Below, piece after piece: positions 10,081 to 22,876 of a DNA stretch of 64,000 nt. The position numbers were made by a program, and so were the translations under genes. Every line of letters begins with the position of its first letter. The first letter of the stretch is position 1. Source of the stretch: Rhizobacter sp. GTDB taxonomy: Bacteria > Pseudomonadota > Gammaproteobacteria > Burkholderiales > Burkholderiaceae_C. The notes beneath the pieces are model-generated. The model did no database searches, was not told the DNA's origin, and saw nothing but the letters and a program-made list of their open reading frames with translations. The stretch is from NCBI GenBank assembly GCA_023954175.1, contig JAMLIM010000006.1, positions 1-64,000 on the forward strand. Direction: 5' to 3'.

Positions 10081-10237
10081 TCGGTGGCGAAGAGGTGCCG
10101 CGATAGCTCTCTTGGATAGGGTTCAAGGGCCCGCGCCGGGCAACAATGCTCTTGGAAATGCCCCTCGCCTGTATTGCGCGACTTCCCCGGCCAAGTTGCG
10201 GGGGTCAAGTTCGGGCAGACGGATATTCGGATCCGCA

Positions 10238-10330
10238 GACGATCCGACATCCGCCGGCGCGATCCTCGATCACTTCTTGCACACGGCGCACAAGATCACG
10301 CTGAAGGGCGAGTCGATGCGCAAGAAGCTG
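10238..10330 (+). pseudogene. IstB (IS21-type) C-terminal remnant
   Basis: The frame encodes DDPTSAGAILDHFLHTAHKI followed by TLKGESMRKK, which matches the C-terminal end of IS21-family IstB ATPases (GDPT.ADAI.DRL.H.AH.I.L.GESMRKK). No Walker motifs or istA lie upstream, so only the tail of the element remains. It marks a past insertion between the SDR gene and the acyl-CoA ligase. Confidence 0.75.
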
Positions 10331-10416
10331 CTCAAGCCACGACCGCTGGGCATTCCCCCAACTCGTATCCACTCCCAGATTGTTCGTTCTTCGACAGCAG
10401 GCGATAGACCTTCCTA

Positions 10417-11922
10417 TCACGCCGGCGGCGCTTGCTCACGCAGAACCCGCTTCAGGATTTTCCCGGTCGCGCTCTTGGGCAACTCCTGCACGATGTCAAC
10501 GCGCGACGGCACCTTGTAGGCAGCGATGTTGGCGCGACACCAGGCGATGACGTCTTCGGGGGCGATCGCCTGCCCCGCCTTCGGCACGATGGCGGCGACG
10601 ACCTGCTCGCCCTTTTCCGCGTGCGCAATGCCGTAGACGGCCACTTCCTGCACCTGCGGCAGCTTGTACAGATACTGCTCGAGCTCGGCCGGCCACACCT
10701 TGAAGCCAGATACGTTGATCATGTCCTTGACGCGATCGACGATGTAGACGTAGCCGTCGGCATCCATGCGTCCGATGTCACCCGAGTGCAGCCAGCCACC
10801 GCGCAGCGTCTGCGCCGTCTCCGCGGGACGATTCCAGTAGCCGAGCATCACGCCGGGGCCGCGGATGCAGATCTCGCCCCATTCGCCGTGCGGCAACTCC
10901 TGGTCTTTCTCGTCGAAGATCTTCAGCGTGAAGCCTTCCACCGCGCGTCCGACCGAGCCGAAGCGGTGCTCTACGAGATCGTTGTAGCAGGCGAACGGCG
11001 AGCACTCGGTGAGGCCGTAGCCCTCGTAGACGCGACGGCCGAAGCGTTCGGTCCAGCGGCGCGAGATCTCCTCGGGCATCGTCGCGGCGGCCGACATCTC
11101 GTAGCGGATCGACGAGAGATCGCGGTTCGAGAGGTCCATCGACAGCAGCCCGATGAAGATCGTCGGCACGCCGAAGAAGAGCGTGAGGCGCTCGCGCGCG
11201 ATCGCGTCGAGCACATCGTCGGGCACGAAGCGGCGGAAGAGGCAGACCGTGGCGCCGGCGAAGATCGCAGCGTTCAGGATGTAGTTCTGCCCGTAGACAT
11301 GAAAGAGTGGCAGGAACACGCACAGCCGGTCGTCGGCGCGGTAGCCCGAGTACTTCGCCGCGGTGGCGACGTTCGTCGCGATGTTCGATTGGGTGAGCGT
11401 CACGCCCTTCGGAAAGCCGGTCGTACCCGACGAGTAGAGCAGCGCCGCCGGGTCGTCGGCCGCGCGCTCGACGGCATCGAAGCGATCGGGCTGCCCGGCG
11501 CACCACTCGGCGAGCGTAGGCGCGCCGTCGCTCGCCTCGCCCTCGCAGACGATGACGTGCTTGAGCGCCGGGCACGACGCGCGCGAAACGAAAGGCACGA
11601 GTTCGGCGACGGTGAACATCAGCACCGAGCCCGAATCCTGGAGCAGGTATTCGACCTCGCCGCTGCGGAAGATCGCGTTGATCGATACCGGGATCGCGCC
11701 GACCTTCTGCGCCGCGTAGTAGGTGGTGGCGAACTCGGGAATGTTCGGCAGGTAGATCGCAACGCGGTCGCCGGCACCGATGCCGCTCGCGCGCATCGCG
11801 TGCGCCACGCGCGAGGCGTCGGCTTCGAGTTGCGCGTATGTGATCGTGCGGCCCTCGAAGAGGATCGCGGGCTTCGACGGCGTGCGCGCCGCGCATTGCT
11901 GCAGGCTCGAGGCGAGGTTCAT
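10417..11922 (-). CDS. Long-chain fatty-acid-CoA ligase family (AMP-binding)
   Basis: A 501-residue acyl-adenylate-forming enzyme that would activate a carboxylic acid with ATP and then load CoA. The P-loop-like motif LLYSSGTTGFPKGVTLT, the YEGYGLTE motif, the hinge region YIVDRVKDMINVSGFKVWPAE and the C-terminal catalytic lysine in SATGKILKRVLRE are all present. The length is usual for medium/long-chain ligases. The start at 11922 (MNLASSLQQCAA) begins the family N-terminal domain; the frame is open another 42 codons upstream without similarity. Substrate chain length cannot be told from sequence. It stands alone, with 375 bp of non-coding sequence before it. Confidence 0.9.
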   Translation of the reverse strand: MNLASSLQQCAARTPSKPAILFEGRTITYAQLEADASRVAHAMRASGIGAGDRVAIYLPNIPEFATTYYAAQKVGAIPVSINAIFRSGEVEYLLQDSGSVLMFTVAELVPFVSRASCPALKHVIVCEGEASDGAPTLAEWCAGQPDRFDAVERAADDPAALLYSSGTTGFPKGVTLTQSNIATNVATAAKYSGYRADDRLCVFLPLFHVYGQNYILNAAIFAGATVCLFRRFVPDDVLDAIARERLTLFFGVPTIFIGLLSMDLSNRDLSSIRYEMSAAATMPEEISRRWTERFGRRVYEGYGLTECSPFACYNDLVEHRFGSVGRAVEGFTLKIFDEKDQELPHGEWGEICIRGPGVMLGYWNRPAETAQTLRGGWLHSGDIGRMDADGYVYIVDRVKDMINVSGFKVWPAELEQYLYKLPQVQEVAVYGIAHAEKGEQVVAAIVPKAGQAIAPEDVIAWCRANIAAYKVPSRVDIVQELPKSATGKILKRVLREQAPPA

Positions 11923-12298
11923 CGCGGATTCCGGAGCGACGGGGTGTGGCTGCGTTATAGCACTTGGGGCCTTCCATGCCGACCTCCGATTCGATCGAGT
12001 GCGAGCATAGGAGTGGCGCCCACGCTGAAACTCAAACCCATCATCCAATGTCGAAGAACGAAATATCTGCGACTTTCAACGAATAAGCTGGGTTGGCATC
12101 CGACCAGAACTATTGCTCCTATGGCACACGACCTTAGGGCTACCAGGGTAAGTGCCCATCGGCTATGACAGTTTGAGCGTACTTCGAGGGTCTACACAAA
12201 GCTCGAAGCTTAGGCCAGTCGCAACAACTAGCGCCTGCCAGTCGCAGAACTGCGGCGCCAGTCACAACCAATTCGGCGCCCTACGGGCGACCGGGTCC
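11923..12298. other. Gene-free region between acyl-CoA ligase and gyrB
   Basis: There is no convincing gene in either strand. Composition is AT-richer than the surroundings, especially 12040-12130. Three short direct repeats beginning GCCAGTCRCA lie at 12214, 12237 and 12257. It must hold the promoter of the ligase gene, but I see no clear -35/-10 pair, and no strong terminator after gyrB. Confidence 0.5.
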
Positions 12299-16300
<4,002 letters not shown>

Positions 16301-17698
16301 TCATCCCTTGAGTGTCTGTTCCAGCACGTGCAGCTGCTGGTTGAGTTCGGTGTTCTTCTGCCGCTCGGCGCCGATCTTTCGCACCGCATGCAGCACCGTC
16401 GTGTGGTCGCGCCCGCCGAAGAGCTCGCCGATCTCGGGCAGGCTCTTCTGCGTCATTTCCTTGGAGAGGTACATCGCGATCTGGCGCGGCCGCGCGATCG
16501 ATGCCGGGCGCTTCTTGCTGTACATGTCGGCGACCTTGATCTTGTAGAAGTCGGCCACCGTCTTCTGGATGTTCTCGACGCCGACCTGCCGGTTCTGGAT
16601 CGACAGCAGGTCCTTCAGCGCGTCGCGCGCGAGCTGGATGTTGATCTCCTTCTGGCTGAAGCGCGAATAGGCGAGCACCTTGCGCAGCGCACCTTCGAGC
16701 TCGCGCACGTTGGCACGCACGTTCTTGGCGACGAAGAAGGCGACTTCCTCGGGCATCGTCGTGCCCTCGGCCTCGGCCTTTCTGATCAGGATCGCAACCC
16801 GCATCTCGAGCTCGGGCGGCTCGATCGCCACCGTCAGCCCCGCGTCGAAGCGCGACGTGAGCCGCAGGTCGATGTCGGCGAGCCCCTTCGGGTAGGTGTC
16901 GCTCGTCATGATGATGTGCGCGCGCTTGGCGAGCAGCGCCTCGAAGGCGTTGAAGAACTCCTCCTGCGTGCGCTCCTTGCCGGCGAAGAACTGGACGTCG
17001 TCGATCAGCAGCAGATCGAGCGAGTGGTACTTGGCCTTGAGTTCATCGAATGTCTTGCGCTGGTAGTTCTTCACCACGTCGCTGATGAACTGCTCGGCGT
17101 GCAGGTAGAGCACGCGCGCGTCGGGCCGGTCGGCCAGCAGCGCGTTGCCCACCGCATGCACGAGGTGCGTCTTGCCGAGCCCGACGCCGCCGTAGATGAA
17201 GAGCGGGTTGTACATCGCACCCGGCGCGCCGGCGACGTGCAGGGCGGCGGTGCGCGCCATCTGGTTGGCGCGACCCGGCACCAGGGTGTCGAAGGTCAGC
17301 GCCGGGTTCAGCTTGTTGCGCGGCAGTGTCGGCGCGGCCGAGGCCGTCGCCTGCGACTGGGACCTCGATGGCGCACCAATGGAGGATGGCTCGTGCGCAG
17401 GCAGCACGCTGCTGCCATTGCGCGCGCCGTCCGTGGGCTCGCGCGGCGCGAGCGTCAGCTCGAACCGCACCGGCCGCCCCGCGACTTCGCTCAGGACGGC
17501 CTCGATCCGCCCCGCGTACTGGTTTCGAATCCAGTCGAGCTTGAAACGGTTGGGTACGCGCACCGAGACTACGGTGGCCGCGTCACCGCTTTCGGTGATC
17601 TCGGCGTCGGGGAGCGGGCGGATCCAGGTGTTGAATTGTTGTTCCGGCAACTCGGCCGCGAGACGATCGCAACTCCGGTGCCACAGGTCGGCGCTCAT
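16301..17698 (-). CDS. dnaA: Chromosomal replication initiator DnaA
   Basis: DnaA binds DnaA boxes at the origin and opens the duplex. The 465-residue product shows all four domains: an N-terminal helicase/oligomerisation domain ([20 protein letters not shown]), a Ser/Ala-rich linker (about 90-130), the AAA+ core with Walker A GGVGLGKT (170-177) and Walker B LLLIDD (229-234), and the DNA-binding domain ending in [15 protein letters not shown]. The start at 17698 is preceded by GAGGAG at a good distance, with a DnaA-box-like TTTTCCACA lying between that site and the ATG. Transcribed leftward ahead of dnaN and gyrB. Confidence 0.98.
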   Translation of the reverse strand: MSADLWHRSCDRLAAELPEQQFNTWIRPLPDAEITESGDAATVVSVRVPNRFKLDWIRNQYAGRIEAVLSEVAGRPVRFELTLAPREPTDGARNGSSVLPAHEPSSIGAPSRSQSQATASAAPTLPRNKLNPALTFDTLVPGRANQMARTAALHVAGAPGAMYNPLFIYGGVGLGKTHLVHAVGNALLADRPDARVLYLHAEQFISDVVKNYQRKTFDELKAKYHSLDLLLIDDVQFFAGKERTQEEFFNAFEALLAKRAHIIMTSDTYPKGLADIDLRLTSRFDAGLTVAIEPPELEMRVAILIRKAEAEGTTMPEEVAFFVAKNVRANVRELEGALRKVLAYSRFSQKEINIQLARDALKDLLSIQNRQVGVENIQKTVADFYKIKVADMYSKKRPASIARPRQIAMYLSKEMTQKSLPEIGELFGGRDHTTVLHAVRKIGAERQKNTELNQQLHVLEQTLKG

Positions 17699-17700
17699 GC

Positions 17701-17709
17701 TGTGGAAAA
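17701..17709 (-). promoter_or_regulatory. DnaA box overlapping the dnaA leader
   Basis: TTTTCCACA on the minus strand matches the relaxed consensus TTWTNCACA and sits between the Shine-Dalgarno sequence and the ATG of dnaA. Binding here could repress dnaA. Confidence 0.55.
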
Positions 17710-17760
17710 CTTCTCCTCGGAACAGCCGATTGTAAGTCCACAAGGCCGCGTTCGGGGACG

Positions 17761-17769
17761 TTATCCACA
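17761..17769 (+). promoter_or_regulatory. Perfect DnaA box upstream of dnaA
   Basis: TTATCCACA matches the high-affinity consensus exactly and lies 63 bp upstream of the dnaA start codon. Confidence 0.8.
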
Positions 17770-17822
17770 GTTCGAAGAACGCCTGCAGCCGCGCGCAAAC
17801 CCGCAGTCTGCGGCGCAAGTCG

Positions 17823-17853
17823 TTGACTGAAAAGGGGGTTTTTGGTGTAATAC
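17823..17853 (+). promoter_or_regulatory. Candidate rpmH promoter
   Basis: TTGACT (17823-17828) and TAATAC (17848-17853) are separated by 19 bp. The -35 is a five-of-six match; the -10 and spacing are poorer. It points right and would give a leader of about 220 nt before rpmH. Confidence 0.45.
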
Positions 17854-18083
17854 TCGGTTTCCCGCATCTCGGTGGGCATCCTCGTGAAGAATGGGGCGCG
17901 GCGCGCTGCCCCCGGACAGCCGGGGCCGCCGCAGCGTTCGAGCGCGCAGGCAGCGCGCCACAGCGAGATGCCCGTTGCGCATGTCGCGACAACCGGCCGA
18001 CATCACAACCCCCCGCACAACCCCCAGCGACTTGCCGACCGGCGCCACCGGTGCAGGCCGGGCGCGACGCAGAAGGACCCCAA

Positions 18084-18218
18084 ATGAAACGTACCTATCA
18101 AGCCTCCAAGGTTCGCCGTGCCCGCACGCACGGTTTTCTCGTGCGCATGAAGTCGCGCGGCGGACGCGCGGTCATCAACGCGCGCCGCGCCAAGGGCCGC
18201 AAGCGGCTGGCTGTTTGA
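18084..18218 (+). CDS. rpmH: 50S ribosomal protein L34
   Basis: A 44-residue, strongly basic protein of the large ribosomal subunit. The start [20 protein letters not shown] and the end AKGRKRLAV are textbook L34. AAGGA lies just before the ATG at 18084; the frame is open upstream to 17823 but that part is leader. rnpA follows after 29 bp, as in nearly all bacteria. Confidence 0.98.
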   Translation: MKRTYQASKVRRARTHGFLVRMKSRGGRAVINARRAKGRKRLAV

Positions 18219-18247
18219 GGCGCACGCGCAGTCGCCAATAGCGCCCC

Positions 18248-18751
18248 GTGCTGGGTCGCATCGTGCGATCGGAAGACTTTGAGCGCGTGCTGGCGCAACC
18301 TGCGCGCGCGCGCAGCCCGCACTTCGCCGTGCACTTCGCGAGCGGGCAGCCGAGCCGGCCGGGCAAGAAGCCGGACGCCGTCCCAGGCCACTCAGAGGCC
18401 GCCGATAACAAGTTATCCACAGAAGCTGAACCGGTTTGTCAACAGGCTGTGGATGACCGGGTGCTAGCTGACCTTGCCAGCCAGCGCGTACCGCAGGCCT
18501 GGCTCGGCGCCGTCGTGCCGAAACGCCACGCCCGGCGTGCCGTCACGCGCACGCTGATCAAGCGCCAGATCCGCTCTGCCGCACGGCGTGTCGACGCCGC
18601 CGCGAACGGGCTCGAGCCCGGGCTCTGGGTTGTCCGCCTGCGCGCACCCTTCGATCGCGGCGCGTTCCCGAGCGCTGCATCGGGCGCGCTGCGCAGCGCG
18701 GCGCGCGTCGAGATCGACGCGCTGCTGTCGAAGTGCGGCGCAAGAACCTAG
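18248..18751 (+). CDS. rnpA: Ribonuclease P protein component, enlarged
   Basis: The protein cofactor of RNase P, which matures the 5' ends of tRNAs. The product is 167 residues against about 115-135 in most bacteria. The N-terminal FxxV-type start (MLGRIVRSEDFERVLAQP) and the RNA-binding motif region (WLGAVVPKRHARRAVTRTLI followed by KRQIR) are intact. Between them, about residues 33-83, lies a low-similarity insert that is hydrophilic and contains KLST, encoded by a perfect DnaA box. It starts at GTG 18248. It belongs to the rpmH-rnpA-yidD-yidC run; yidD starts 11 bp after its stop. Confidence 0.93.
   Translation: MLGRIVRSEDFERVLAQPARARSPHFAVHFASGQPSRPGKKPDAVPGHSEAADNKLSTEAEPVCQQAVDDRVLADLASQRVPQAWLGAVVPKRHARRAVTRTLIKRQIRSAARRVDAAANGLEPGLWVVRLRAPFDRGAFPSAASGALRSAARVEIDALLSKCGART
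18413..18456. promoter_or_regulatory. Two inverted DnaA-box-like sites inside rnpA
   Basis: TTATCCACA at 18413-18421 is a perfect box; TGTGGATGA at 18448-18456 is the complement of TCATCCACA, one mismatch. They face each other across 26 bp inside the non-conserved insert of rnpA, about 715 bp from the dnaA start. Confidence 0.6.
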
Positions 18752-18762
18752 GCGGACCTGCC

Positions 18763-19080
18763 ATGCTTGTTTCCCTGCGCGACCTGCCGCGCCGCTCGCT
18801 GATCCTGCTGGTGCGCGGCTACCGCTTGCTGCTGAGCCCCTGGATAGGCTCGCAGTGCCGCTTCGAGCCGACCTGCTCCGTCTACGCGCTCGGTGCGCTC
18901 GAAACGCACGGTGCGGGCGCGGGCGTGTACCTCAGCGCGCGACGCGTGTTGCGCTGCCATCCCTGGTGTGACGGCGGGCTCGATCCGGTGCCTGCCGAGC
19001 GGCCGCGGCTGTTCGCCTGGTACACGCCGGCATCCGAGGCGCCCGCGGCCCCGACTTCATCTACCAAGACTGCTCCATGA
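18763..19080 (+). CDS. yidD: Membrane protein insertion efficiency factor YidD
   Basis: A small membrane-associated protein that helps YidC insert inner-membrane proteins. The 105-residue product contains the conserved core LVRGYRLLLSPWIG followed by SQCRFEPTCSVYALGALETH, with the paired cysteines. The C terminus ([19 protein letters not shown]) is a non-conserved tail. The start at 18763 gives the usual N-terminal length; the frame is open ten codons earlier inside rnpA. Its stop overlaps the yidC start by 4 bp. Confidence 0.96.
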   Translation: MLVSLRDLPRRSLILLVRGYRLLLSPWIGSQCRFEPTCSVYALGALETHGAGAGVYLSARRVLRCHPWCDGGLDPVPAERPRLFAWYTPASEAPAAPTSSTKTAP

Positions 19081-20822
19081 ACGATATTCGCCGCACCCTG
19101 CTGTGGGTGGTGTTTTCGATGTCGCTTGTTCTGCTGTGGGATGGCTGGAACAAGCACAACGGCGAACCGTCGCTGTTCGGCCCGGCGCCGGCGACCAAGG
19201 CGGCCGCGCCGCACGCCGCGTCCGCCGTGCCTGGCGCGACAGCAGCCCCCGCGGGCGCGGTACCGCCAGCGTCGACAACCGTGGCGCAAGGCGCGCCGGC
19301 GGCAGCATCGCCGTCCGCACTGCCTGGTGCACTGCCTGGTGCACTACCGGCCTCACCAGCCGCGAGTACGCCGGTAGCCGAGCAGGTCACCGTCAAGACC
19401 GACGTCGTCGCCTTCACATTCGACAGCCAGGGCGGCGACCCGGTCAAGGTCGAGTTGCTCAAGCAGGTCGATCCTCACGATCACAGCCGCAACGTCGTTC
19501 TGCTCGATCGAACCGCGCAACGCGTCTACCTCGCGCAATCCGGCCTGATCGGGGCGCCGGGCAGCGCGCCGCTGCCGACGCACCTGACGGCGATGCACTG
19601 GGTGCCGGGCCCGCGCGAGATGGCCGCCGGCAGCGACACGCTGAAGGTGCGGTTCGAGTCGCCCGAGGTCGGCGGCGCGCGGCTCGCCAAGACCTACACC
19701 TTCACGCGCGGCAGCTACACGGTGGACGTGAAGCTCGAGGTCGAGAACGTGTCGGCGGCGCCGATCACGCCGCAGGTCTACCTCCAGCTCGTGCGCGACG
19801 GCAACGCGCCGGAGGGCGAGTCGAGCTTTTACTTCACTTTCACCGGCCCGGCGGTCTACGACGAGACGGACAAGTTCAAGAAGATCGCGTTCAAGGACAT
19901 CGAGAAGCGTGCGCCGAACGAGAAGCCCGACCACGCGACGAGCGGCACCACCGGCTGGGTCGCGATGGTGCAGCACTACTTCGCATCGGCCTGGCTGCTG
20001 CCCGACAAGCTGCCGCGCGAGTTCTTCACGCGCAAGGTCGACACCAATCTGTACGCCGTCGGCATGCTCGTGCCGCTCGGAACGATCGACGCCGGGGCGA
20101 ACAAGGTCTTCGACACGACGCTGTTCGTCGGCCCGCAGGAAGAGAACAAGCTGAGCGCGCTCGCGCCCGGCCTCGAACTCGTCAAGGACTACGGCTGGTT
20201 CACGATCCTTGCCAAGCCGCTGTTCTGGCTGCTGACGCAACTGCATGCAGTGCTCGGCAACTGGGGCTGGTCGATCGTCGCGCTCGTCGTGCTGCTCAAG
20301 ATCGCGTTCTACCCGCTCAACGCGAAGGCCTACGCGTCGATGGCCAAGATGAAGGCGATCAACCCGAAGGTCATGGCGCTGCGTGAACGGCTGAAGGACA
20401 AGCCGCAGGAGATGCAGCAGGAGATGATGCGCGTCTACCGCGAAGAAAAGGTCAACCCGCTGGGAGGGTGCCTGCCGATCTTCGTGCAGATGCCGTTCTT
20501 CATCGCGCTGTACTGGGTGCTGCTGTCCAGCGTCGAGATGCGCAACGCGCCCTGGATTCTCTGGATCCACGACCTCTCGGCGCGCGACCCGTACTTCATC
20601 CTGCCGATCCTGATGACGCTCAGCTCGCTGCTGCAGACCTGGCTCAATCCGACGCCGCCCGATCCGGTGCAGGCCAAGATGATGTGGATCATGCCGCTCG
20701 TGTTCTCGGCGATGTTCTTCGTCTTCCCGGCCGGCCTCGTGCTGTACTGGCTGACGAACAACATCCTGTCGATCGCGCAGCAGTATTTCATCAACAAGCG
20801 GCTCGGCGTGCTCGGCAAGTAG
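19077..20822 (+). CDS. yidC: Membrane protein insertase YidC
   Basis: YidC inserts and folds inner-membrane proteins, alone or with SecYEG. The 581-residue product has the N-terminal anchor ([20 protein letters not shown]), an Ala/Pro/Thr-rich linker (about 40-100), the large periplasmic domain, and the conserved C-terminal membrane core. In that core [24 protein letters not shown] sequence ([17 protein letters not shown]) and [16 protein letters not shown] are clear. Length is normal for gammaproteobacterial/betaproteobacterial YidC (540-580). The ATG at 19077 overlaps the yidD stop (ATGA). Confidence 0.98.
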   Translation: MNDIRRTLLWVVFSMSLVLLWDGWNKHNGEPSLFGPAPATKAAAPHAASAVPGATAAPAGAVPPASTTVAQGAPAAASPSALPGALPGALPASPAASTPVAEQVTVKTDVVAFTFDSQGGDPVKVELLKQVDPHDHSRNVVLLDRTAQRVYLAQSGLIGAPGSAPLPTHLTAMHWVPGPREMAAGSDTLKVRFESPEVGGARLAKTYTFTRGSYTVDVKLEVENVSAAPITPQVYLQLVRDGNAPEGESSFYFTFTGPAVYDETDKFKKIAFKDIEKRAPNEKPDHATSGTTGWVAMVQHYFASAWLLPDKLPREFFTRKVDTNLYAVGMLVPLGTIDAGANKVFDTTLFVGPQEENKLSALAPGLELVKDYGWFTILAKPLFWLLTQLHAVLGNWGWSIVALVVLLKIAFYPLNAKAYASMAKMKAINPKVMALRERLKDKPQEMQQEMMRVYREEKVNPLGGCLPIFVQMPFFIALYWVLLSSVEMRNAPWILWIHDLSARDPYFILPILMTLSSLLQTWLNPTPPDPVQAKMMWIMPLVFSAMFFVFPAGLVLYWLTNNILSIAQQYFINKRLGVLGK

Positions 20823-20877
20823 CGTCGTCGCCGGCCCGGGCGCCGGACCTCCGGGTGCCGCGCGCGAAAATGCGCGC

Positions 20878-22257
20878 ATGCTGTCGCGCCACCATGATCC
20901 GATCGTCGCCATCGCGACCGCGCCAGGGCGCGGCGCGGTGGGCATCGTGCGCGCATCGGGGCGCGATCTCGCGTCGCTCGTTCAGGCGCTTTGCGGCCGC
21001 AGCCTGAAGCCCCGTCACGCGAGCTTTCTGCCCTTCCTCGACGCCGAAGGCGAGGCGATCGACCAGGGGCTGGCGATCTGGTTCCCCGCCCCGCATTCGT
21101 ACACCGGCGAAGATGTGCTGGAACTGCAGGCGCATGGCGGTGCGGTCGTGCTGCAACTGCTGCTGGCGCGTTGCCTGCAAGCGGGCGCTCACCTCGGCAT
21201 GCGTCTGGCCGAGCCCGGAGAGTTCACGCAGCGCGCCTTCCTGAACGGCCGCATCGACCTCGCGCAGGCCGAAGCGGTGGCGGACCTGATCGATGCCAGC
21301 ACCGAGGCGGCGGCGCGCTCGGCGAGCCGTTCGCTGTCGGGCGCGTTCTCGAACGAGATCCATTTGCTGCGCGACGAGTTGATCGCGCTGCGCACCCTGG
21401 TCGAGGCGACACTCGACTTTCCCGAGGAAGAGATCGACTTCCTGCAGCGCGCCAACGCGCGCGAGCGGCTCGGCCGCATCGCCGCGGCGCTCGGCGCCGT
21501 GCTCGACCGGGCGCGCCAGGGCGCACTGCTGCGCGACGGCATCCGGGTCGTGATCGCCGGGTTGCCGAACGTCGGGAAGAGCTCACTCCTGAACGCCCTC
21601 GCGGGTGCCGAGCTGGCGATCGTCACACCGATCGCCGGCACGACGCGCGACAAGGTCAGCCAGACGATCCAGATCGAGGGCGTGCCGCTGCACGTGACCG
21701 ACACCGCAGGCCTGCGCGAGGATCCTGCGGCGGCCGACGAGGTCGAGCGCATCGGCATCGAGCGCGCGTGGGACGAAGCCGCGCAGGCGGATGCCGTCCT
21801 CTTTCTGCACGACCTGACCCGATGCGGCGAGCCGGCCTACGACGCCGAAGAGGCGGCGATCGGCGCGCGCCTGACCGGCTTCGAACGCAACCTCGTGCAT
21901 GTCTACAACAAGGCCGATTTGCGCGCCGCGCCGAATGTGCCCACTCACGCCATCGTGCTGTCGGCGCGCACCGGCGAGGGCCTCGACGCGCTGCGCGCGC
22001 GACTGCTCGATCTCGCCGGCTGGCACGCCCAACCCGAGGGCGTGTACACGGCCCGTGCGCGCCATGTGGACGCGCTGCGGCGGGCGCAGTCTCACATCGA
22101 CGTGGCTTGCGCGGGACTCGAGCAGCCGGCGCCGGCACTCGAATTGCTGGCCGAGGAGCTGCGCCTCGCGCACGAAGCGCTCGGCGAGATCACCGGCCAG
22201 TTCAGCGCGGACGATCTGCTTGGCGAAATCTTCGGGCACTTCTGCATTGGCAAGTGA
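20878..22257 (+). CDS. mnmE: tRNA modification GTPase MnmE
   Basis: With MnmG it forms the 5-carboxymethylaminomethyl group on U34 of certain tRNAs. The 459-residue product has the N-terminal formyl-THF-binding domain ([29 protein letters not shown]), the G domain (G1 GLPNVGKSS at 228-236, GTTRD, DTAGLRE, NKAD) and the invariant C-terminal CIGK with the catalytic Cys456. The start [14 protein letters not shown] is at 20878, 55 bp after yidC, so co-transcription is likely. Confidence 0.98.
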   Translation: MLSRHHDPIVAIATAPGRGAVGIVRASGRDLASLVQALCGRSLKPRHASFLPFLDAEGEAIDQGLAIWFPAPHSYTGEDVLELQAHGGAVVLQLLLARCLQAGAHLGMRLAEPGEFTQRAFLNGRIDLAQAEAVADLIDASTEAAARSASRSLSGAFSNEIHLLRDELIALRTLVEATLDFPEEEIDFLQRANARERLGRIAAALGAVLDRARQGALLRDGIRVVIAGLPNVGKSSLLNALAGAELAIVTPIAGTTRDKVSQTIQIEGVPLHVTDTAGLREDPAAADEVERIGIERAWDEAAQADAVLFLHDLTRCGEPAYDAEEAAIGARLTGFERNLVHVYNKADLRAAPNVPTHAIVLSARTGEGLDALRARLLDLAGWHAQPEGVYTARARHVDALRRAQSHIDVACAGLEQPAPALELLAEELRLAHEALGEITGQFSADDLLGEIFGHFCIGK

Positions 22258-22295
22258 CACCGCCGCGGGATGTCGGCGAAGGTCGGGCCTCGGGC

Positions 22296-22868
22296 TCAGC
22301 CCGTCTCCGCGTCGTCGGCCAGCAGCATCTGCGGCACGGAGACGAAGCGGTAGGCCAGTTCCTCGCCCGGCTGACGCACCAGCACCCAAATCAGATCGAA
22401 TCGCTCGTCCGGCCAATGCTTGGGGATGTCGTCGGGGTTGACGACCGGGAAGTGGCGGACGATCTTCGCCATCGTGCCGTGATGCCAGACGATCAGGACC
22501 GACTCGGGCTTGGCAAGCACTTCTCTCGTCAGCTCGGCTTCATTGCCGTGGGTGTGCGTGGCCTCGACCTCGAGCTTCAGGCGTTCTGCCGTCGGCCGCG
22601 CGGTGTGGATTTCGCGCTTGCTCTTCGCCTCTTCGGTAGGCCGGGTCGCGATGATGCGGCCAGGCCGCACGACATGGGGATGGGCCCTGGAAGGCGCATG
22701 CGCGAACAGACCTGCCAGGGCGCCGGCCCGGGTCCAGCCCAACACCGAGAGGGAGTGCCCGTCGTGCTCGCCGTGGGGGTTGACGCCGTGCGGCTTGGAC
22801 CCCTCCCCGGGCTTCTCCCCGTGGCGCACGAACATGATGATCTCGGGCGCCTGCTTGTCGTCTGCCAT
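22296..22868 (-). CDS. Histidine phosphatase superfamily protein
   Basis: A 190-residue member of the histidine phosphatase (phosphoglycerate mutase-like) superfamily. The phosphate pocket FVRHGEKP (catalytic His16) is near the N terminus and a second histidine motif VLIVWHHGTMAKI lies in the second half. The loop between them (HGVNPHGEHDGHSLSVLGW) is unlike classical phosphoglycerate mutases. There is no signal peptide. It lies 8 bp after the DUF3616-like gene on the same strand, so the two are probably one operon. Substrate unknown. Confidence 0.8.
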   Translation of the reverse strand: MADDKQAPEIIMFVRHGEKPGEGSKPHGVNPHGEHDGHSLSVLGWTRAGALAGLFAHAPSRAHPHVVRPGRIIATRPTEEAKSKREIHTARPTAERLKLEVEATHTHGNEAELTREVLAKPESVLIVWHHGTMAKIVRHFPVVNPDDIPKHWPDERFDLIWVLVRQPGEELAYRFVSVPQMLLADDAETG

Positions 22869-22876
22869 GTCGCCGC

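Larger units (their letters stand above)
17699..18083. other. Probable oriC region and rpmH leader
   Basis: This 385-bp spacer separates the leftward dnaA and rightward rpmH. A perfect DnaA box TTATCCACA lies at 17761-17769 and TTTTCCACA (complement strand) at 17701-17709. Divergent transcription and gene order make it the main origin candidate, though classical AT-rich 13-mers are not obvious. The right half (17855-18083) is a GC-rich leader before rpmH. Confidence 0.6.

Noticed and set aside
12214..12269. Three GCCAGTCRCA repeats as origin iterons
   Set aside because: Only three short copies with uneven spacing and no link to a replication protein; noted only as part of the gene-free region.
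17733..17742. TAAGTCCACA as a further DnaA box
   Set aside because: Three mismatches to TTATCCACA; too weak to list.
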